Part shown: piece by piece, positions 5,909 through 8,093 of the stretch
How the letters are laid out: every line of letters begins with the position of its first letter
Numbering within the stretch: position 1 is the stretch's first letter
Origin: Clostridia bacterium
GTDB lineage: Bacteria; Bacillota_A; Clostridia; Oscillospirales; CAG-272
Direction: 5' to 3'
DNA: 8,093 bases
Assembly (NCBI GenBank): GCA_017547395.1
Contig: JAFYPS010000228.1
Span: 1 to 8,093, forward strand
Translations under genes and position numbers: made by a program
The notes under the pieces: generated by a model
Databases searched by the model: none
Told to the model about the DNA's origin: nothing
Seen by the model: the letters and a program-made list of their open reading frames with translations, nothing else

Positions 5909-7497
5909 GCGAATATATTTTAAACAGTCTTTCGTTTCCGCTCGATGCAGGCGAGGAAGAGGTCTTAAGCACGGCGGCAAAAAAGCTTCGCAAAGCGGGA
6001 ATCCCCGCAAACTCGCTCGCCATATACCGACGTTCGGTCGACGCGCGCGATAAGCGCGACGTAAAGCTTGTCTATTCGGTGCGCTTTGCCTCAGGTAAAA
6101 CGCTTAAAAAAGAAACCGTAAAAAAGCTTTCGCTCGGCGAGGTTTCGAGCGGCAAGCTTGACGTAAAGTACGGCAGAGAAATAATGAATGCGCGCCCCGT
6201 CGTTATCGGAATGGGTCCTTGCGGACTTTTCGCGGCGCTTCTGCTTGCCGAAAACGGCTACCGCCCGATTGTAATAGAGCGTGGCGACGACGTTGACAAA
6301 AGAGTCTCGGCTGTAGACGGTCTTTACAAAAACGGCATGCTCGATACCGACTCCAATATTCAGTTCGGTGCGGGAGGCGCAGGCACGTTTTCGGACGGAA
6401 AACTCGTAACGAGAATCAACGACCCGAGGTGCGCATACGTACTCTCTGCGCTTCACGCGCTCGGTGCGCCAAAGGAAATCCTGATAAACGCAAAGCCTCA
6501 TATCGGCACCGATATTCTGCGCGAAGTCGTTAAGAATGCGGCGGCAAAAATCGAGAGCCTCGGCGGCGAGATACACTACCGCACAAAATTTGAATCTTTC
6601 GGCGAGATTCGCGGCGGCAAGCGAGTGCTTCACACGTCAAAAGGTGATTTTATTTCCTCGGCAACGGTGCTTGCTATAGGTCACAGCGCGCGCGACACGT
6701 ACGAAATGCTGCTCTCGGACGGTTTCAACGTCGAGGCAAAGGACTTTTCGGTCGGTCTTCGTATCGAGCATCTCAAAAGCGATATTGACAAAGCCCTCTA
6801 CGGCGACTTTGCAGGGCACAGCGCACTTCCCTACGCCGAATACTCTCTCAGCACAAATACAAAGGTGCGCGGCGTTTACACGTTCTGTATGTGTCCGGGC
6901 GGCGAGGTAGTTGCCGGCGCATCCGAAGAAAACGCGCTCTGCGTTAACGGTATGAGCCATTTTGCAAGAAACGGCAGAAACTCAAACTCCGCAGTCTGCG
7001 TTTCGGTTTTCAAAAGCGACTACGGCGCCTCCGCGCGCGATGCCATAGAATTTCAGCGTGCGCTCGAAAGGCGCGCGTTTACGGCGGGAGGCGGCTCATA
7101 CTACGCTCCCGCATCAACCGTTAAGGACTTTCTCGACGGGACGGTCTCAACCTCGTTTGGCAAGGTCGAGCCGACGTATATGGGCGGCAAGGTACGCTTT
7201 GCTCCCCTGCGCGACCTCTTTCCCAAAGTCCTTGGCGACACGCTTGCAAGCGGTCTTTTAAGTTTTGACAAAAAAATACAGGGATTTGCTTCTCCCGATG
7301 CGCTTCTCACAGGTGTTGAAACGCGCACGAGCGCACCGCTCAGAATACTCCGCGGAGAAGACCTGAACATCCTCGGCAAAGAGGACGTCTATCCCGCAGG
7401 TGAAGGCGCGGGATACGCAGGCGGAATTACGTCCGCCGCAGTTGACGGCATTAAAATTGCCGAAAAAATTATGGCGAGATTCAAGCCGATTGAATGA
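5905..7497 (+). CDS. FAD-dependent dehydrogenase, COG2509 (NAD(FAD)-utilizing) type, function unknown
   Basis: A 530-residue soluble flavoprotein. Residues 1-92 form a small N-terminal domain. A Rossmann FAD site follows: VVIGMGPCGLFAA (99-111) ending in VIERG (123-127). Then come QFGAGGAGTFSDGKL (153-167), the conserved VLAIGHSARDTYEML (255-269), GLRIEH (284-289), FCMCPGGEVV (327-336) and a C-terminal FAD-contact stretch PAGEGAGYAGGITSAAVDG (497-515). This is the pattern of the COG2509 dehydrogenases, common in Firmicutes; to my knowledge the reaction and substrate are not established. Its ATG overlaps the cdaR stop (ATGA), and only a weak GGA precedes it, so it is probably translated by reinitiation after cdaR. 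That ties its expression to the c-di-AMP genes, but no direct functional link is proven. No membrane segment or signal peptide is seen. Confidence 0.88.
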   Translation: MSEYILNSLSFPLDAGEEEVLSTAAKKLRKAGIPANSLAIYRRSVDARDKRDVKLVYSVRFASGKTLKKETVKKLSLGEVSSGKLDVKYGREIMNARPVVIGMGPCGLFAALLLAENGYRPIVIERGDDVDKRVSAVDGLYKNGMLDTDSNIQFGAGGAGTFSDGKLVTRINDPRCAYVLSALHALGAPKEILINAKPHIGTDILREVVKNAAAKIESLGGEIHYRTKFESFGEIRGGKRVLHTSKGDFISSATVLAIGHSARDTYEMLLSDGFNVEAKDFSVGLRIEHLKSDIDKALYGDFAGHSALPYAEYSLSTNTKVRGVYTFCMCPGGEVVAGASEENALCVNGMSHFARNGRNSNSAVCVSVFKSDYGASARDAIEFQRALERRAFTAGGGSYYAPASTVKDFLDGTVSTSFGKVEPTYMGGKVRFAPLRDLFPKVLGDTLASGLLSFDKKIQGFASPDALLTGVETRTSAPLRILRGEDLNILGKEDVYPAGEGAGYAGGITSAAVDGIKIAEKIMARFKPIE

Positions 7498-7514
7498 TTG
7501 AATGACGGATATGT

Positions 7515-7548
7515 GCGGGAAACCCTTTTTATAAAAAGTGTTTCCCGC
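7515..7548. repeat. Long inverted repeat after the FAD gene (terminator-like hairpin)
   Basis: GCGGGAAAC (7515-7523) pairs perfectly with GTTTCCCGC (7540-7548); after one mismatch, an inner C-T5/A5-G arm continues the stem. It begins 18 bases after the FAD gene stop and probably ends that transcript. It lacks a U run directly after the stem on either strand, so it is not a textbook intrinsic terminator. The element followed by CCCTTCCCAAAAATTTT resembles, from memory, an intergenic hairpin family that is widespread in gut Clostridia. Confidence 0.55.
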
Positions 7549-7581
7549 CCCTTCCCAAAAATTTTCGACTCTTTATTGCGT

Positions 7582-7602
7582 GACGGTTGCATCAGTACCG
7601 TC
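7582..7602. repeat. Small inverted repeat (GACGGT/ACCGTC)
   Basis: GACGGT (7582-7587) and ACCGTC (7597-7602) form a six-pair stem with a nine-base loop. It lies between the long hairpin and the recJ promoter region and may be part of the same intergenic element. No clear function. Confidence 0.35.
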
Positions 7603-7613
7603 TTCCCCTCGTC

Positions 7614-7633
7614 GCGCGAGGCGCGCCGATTTT
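7614..7633 (+). terminator. Weak GC-rich hairpin with short T run
   Basis: GCGCG (7614-7618) and CGCGC (7622-7626) form a five-pair stem with a three-base loop. CGA and four T follow (7630-7633). It could add to termination of the upstream operon before recJ, but the T run is short and offset from the stem. Confidence 0.25.
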
Positions 7634-7652
7634 GGTAAAATACGGGGAATTC

Positions 7653-7703
7653 TTTAACTTTGTTTATTATTTGACTTTACCTTTTTAACTTTGTTTATTA
7701 TTT
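7653..7703 (+). repeat. Two identical 20-bp direct repeats upstream of recJ
   Basis: TTTAACTTTGTTTATTATTT occurs at 7653-7672 and again, identical, at 7684-7703, giving a 31-bp period with an 11-bp spacer. The second copy ends 17 bp before the recJ ATG and overlaps the likely -10. The spacing is about three helical turns, so a DNA-binding protein could contact both copies on one face. A local duplication is also possible. Confidence 0.7.
7671..7701 (+). promoter_or_regulatory. recJ: Possible recJ promoter
   Basis: TTGACT (7671-7676) resembles a -35 and TATTAT (7696-7701) a -10, with a long 19-bp spacer. Start would be near 7708, almost on the ribosome site, which would leave a very short leader. 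The true start may instead lie upstream, at the TATTAT in the first repeat copy (7665-7670), although no good -35 is seen for it. Confidence 0.3.
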
Positions 7704-7720
7704 AAAATGGAGATAGAAAA

Positions 7721-8093
7721 ATGCAAAAGAAATGGAACGTACTCGGGTCACGAGACGGCACCGTACAGGCGCTTGCAAATGACCTTGGAGTAGGCACGCT
7801 CACCGCGGGGCTTTTATGTAACCGCGGCTACACAACGAAAGAAGCGGCATCCGCCTTTCTCAAAATGGAGGAGGAGCTGCTTCACTCGCCAATGCTTCTG
7901 AAAGATATGGACAAAGCCGTGGAGCGCATTGAAAAAGCGCTTGCGAGAGATGAAAAAATCGTAGTCTACGGCGACTACGACGTTGACGGCGTTACGTCCG
8001 TCAGCATTCTCTACCTTTATCTTTCCGCGCTCGGAGCAACCGTTGACTACTACATTCCCAACCGTATGGGAGAGGGCTACGGTATGAGCCTTA
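7721..8093 (+). CDS. recJ: Single-stranded-DNA-specific exonuclease RecJ (5' part, runs off the window)
   Basis: The first 124 codons are present and open to the right edge. The protein has the RecJ N-terminal lead-in followed by the DHH-family motif in VVYGDYDVDGVTS (81-93), where the aspartates bind catalytic metal, then YYIPNRMGEGYGMS (110-123), matching the RecJ IPNR...EGYG stretch. RecJ digests single-stranded DNA 5' to 3' in recombination and repair. The ATG at 7721 has a GGAG site (7709-7712) eight bases upstream. It is separated from the cda operon by a 223-bp gap with hairpins, so it is likely a separate transcription unit. Confidence in identity is high; the DHHA1 and C-terminal domains lie outside the window. 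Confidence 0.95.
   Translation, partial: MQKKWNVLGSRDGTVQALANDLGVGTLTAGLLCNRGYTTKEAASAFLKMEEELLHSPMLLKDMDKAVERIEKALARDEKIVVYGDYDVDGVTSVSILYLYLSALGATVDYYIPNRMGEGYGMSL

Noticed and set aside
5411..6010. 199-codon minus-strand open frame across the cdaR end and FAD gene start
   Set aside because: It crosses two well-supported plus-strand genes, has Arg/Asn-rich low-information sequence and no ribosome site logic.
6091..6633. 180-codon minus-strand open frame within the FAD gene
   Set aside because: Shadow of the FAD gene; no domain or motif seen.
7389..7592. 67-codon minus-strand open frame over the FAD gene end and hairpin
   Set aside because: It translates through the inverted repeat and antisense to the FAD gene. 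Such repeat-derived frames are common false genes.
7653..7703. Direct repeats as the start of a CRISPR array
   Set aside because: Only two copies with an 11-bp spacer, AT-rich, directly on the recJ promoter, and no cas genes.

Overview
The window looks like chromosomal DNA from a Gram-positive anaerobe of the Clostridia, probably a gut Oscillospiraceae/Ruminococcaceae-type lineage. The evidence is moderate GC, strong GGAGG-type ribosome binding sites, a cdaA-cdaR pair, and a Ddl and Mur ligase of clostridial type. The genus cannot be fixed from the sequence alone. Nearly all of the window is ordinary core cell-wall, second-messenger and DNA-repair genes; no mobile element, CRISPR array, tRNA or rRNA was seen.

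Left half (minus strand, about 3.6 kb down to 0.12 kb): an apparent operon reads leftward from a TATACT-type promoter near 3.63 kb. It holds an alpha/beta hydrolase, a membrane-anchored MurF-type Mur ligase and a D-alanine--D-alanine ligase. Ddl makes the D-Ala-D-Ala dipeptide that a MurF adds to the UDP-MurNAc-tripeptide, so the last two genes form a natural pair. The Mur ligase is unusual: its first ~150 residues are transmembrane helices in place of the normal MurF UDP-binding domain.

Extreme left end (about 1-150): the sequence changes character here. It rises to about 68% GC by hand count and, on the minus strand, reads as the signal peptide and start of a bacterial lipoprotein with 46 of 49 codons ending in G or C. 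The frame differs from ddl and has no start codon of its own. This is best read as a join to foreign DNA (chimeric assembly, or less likely a real recombination edge), so the last residues of Ddl are suspect.

Right half (plus strand): a strong extended -10 promoter near 3.7 kb drives cdaA (diadenylate cyclase, makes c-di-AMP), cdaR (its YbbR-domain membrane partner) and an FAD-dependent dehydrogenase of the COG2509 type. The three genes are tightly packed. The cdaA leader carries a GC-rich inverted repeat followed by seven T, just before the ribosome binding site, and could be an attenuator. glmM, the usual third member of the Bacillus cda operon, is not in this position.

The 223-bp gap after the FAD gene contains a long hairpin, two smaller inverted repeats and two identical 20-bp AT-rich direct repeats. 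It leads into recJ (single-strand exonuclease), which runs off the right edge. The divergent layout puts peptidoglycan precursor genes and c-di-AMP genes back to back, in keeping with the known link between c-di-AMP and cell-wall homeostasis.
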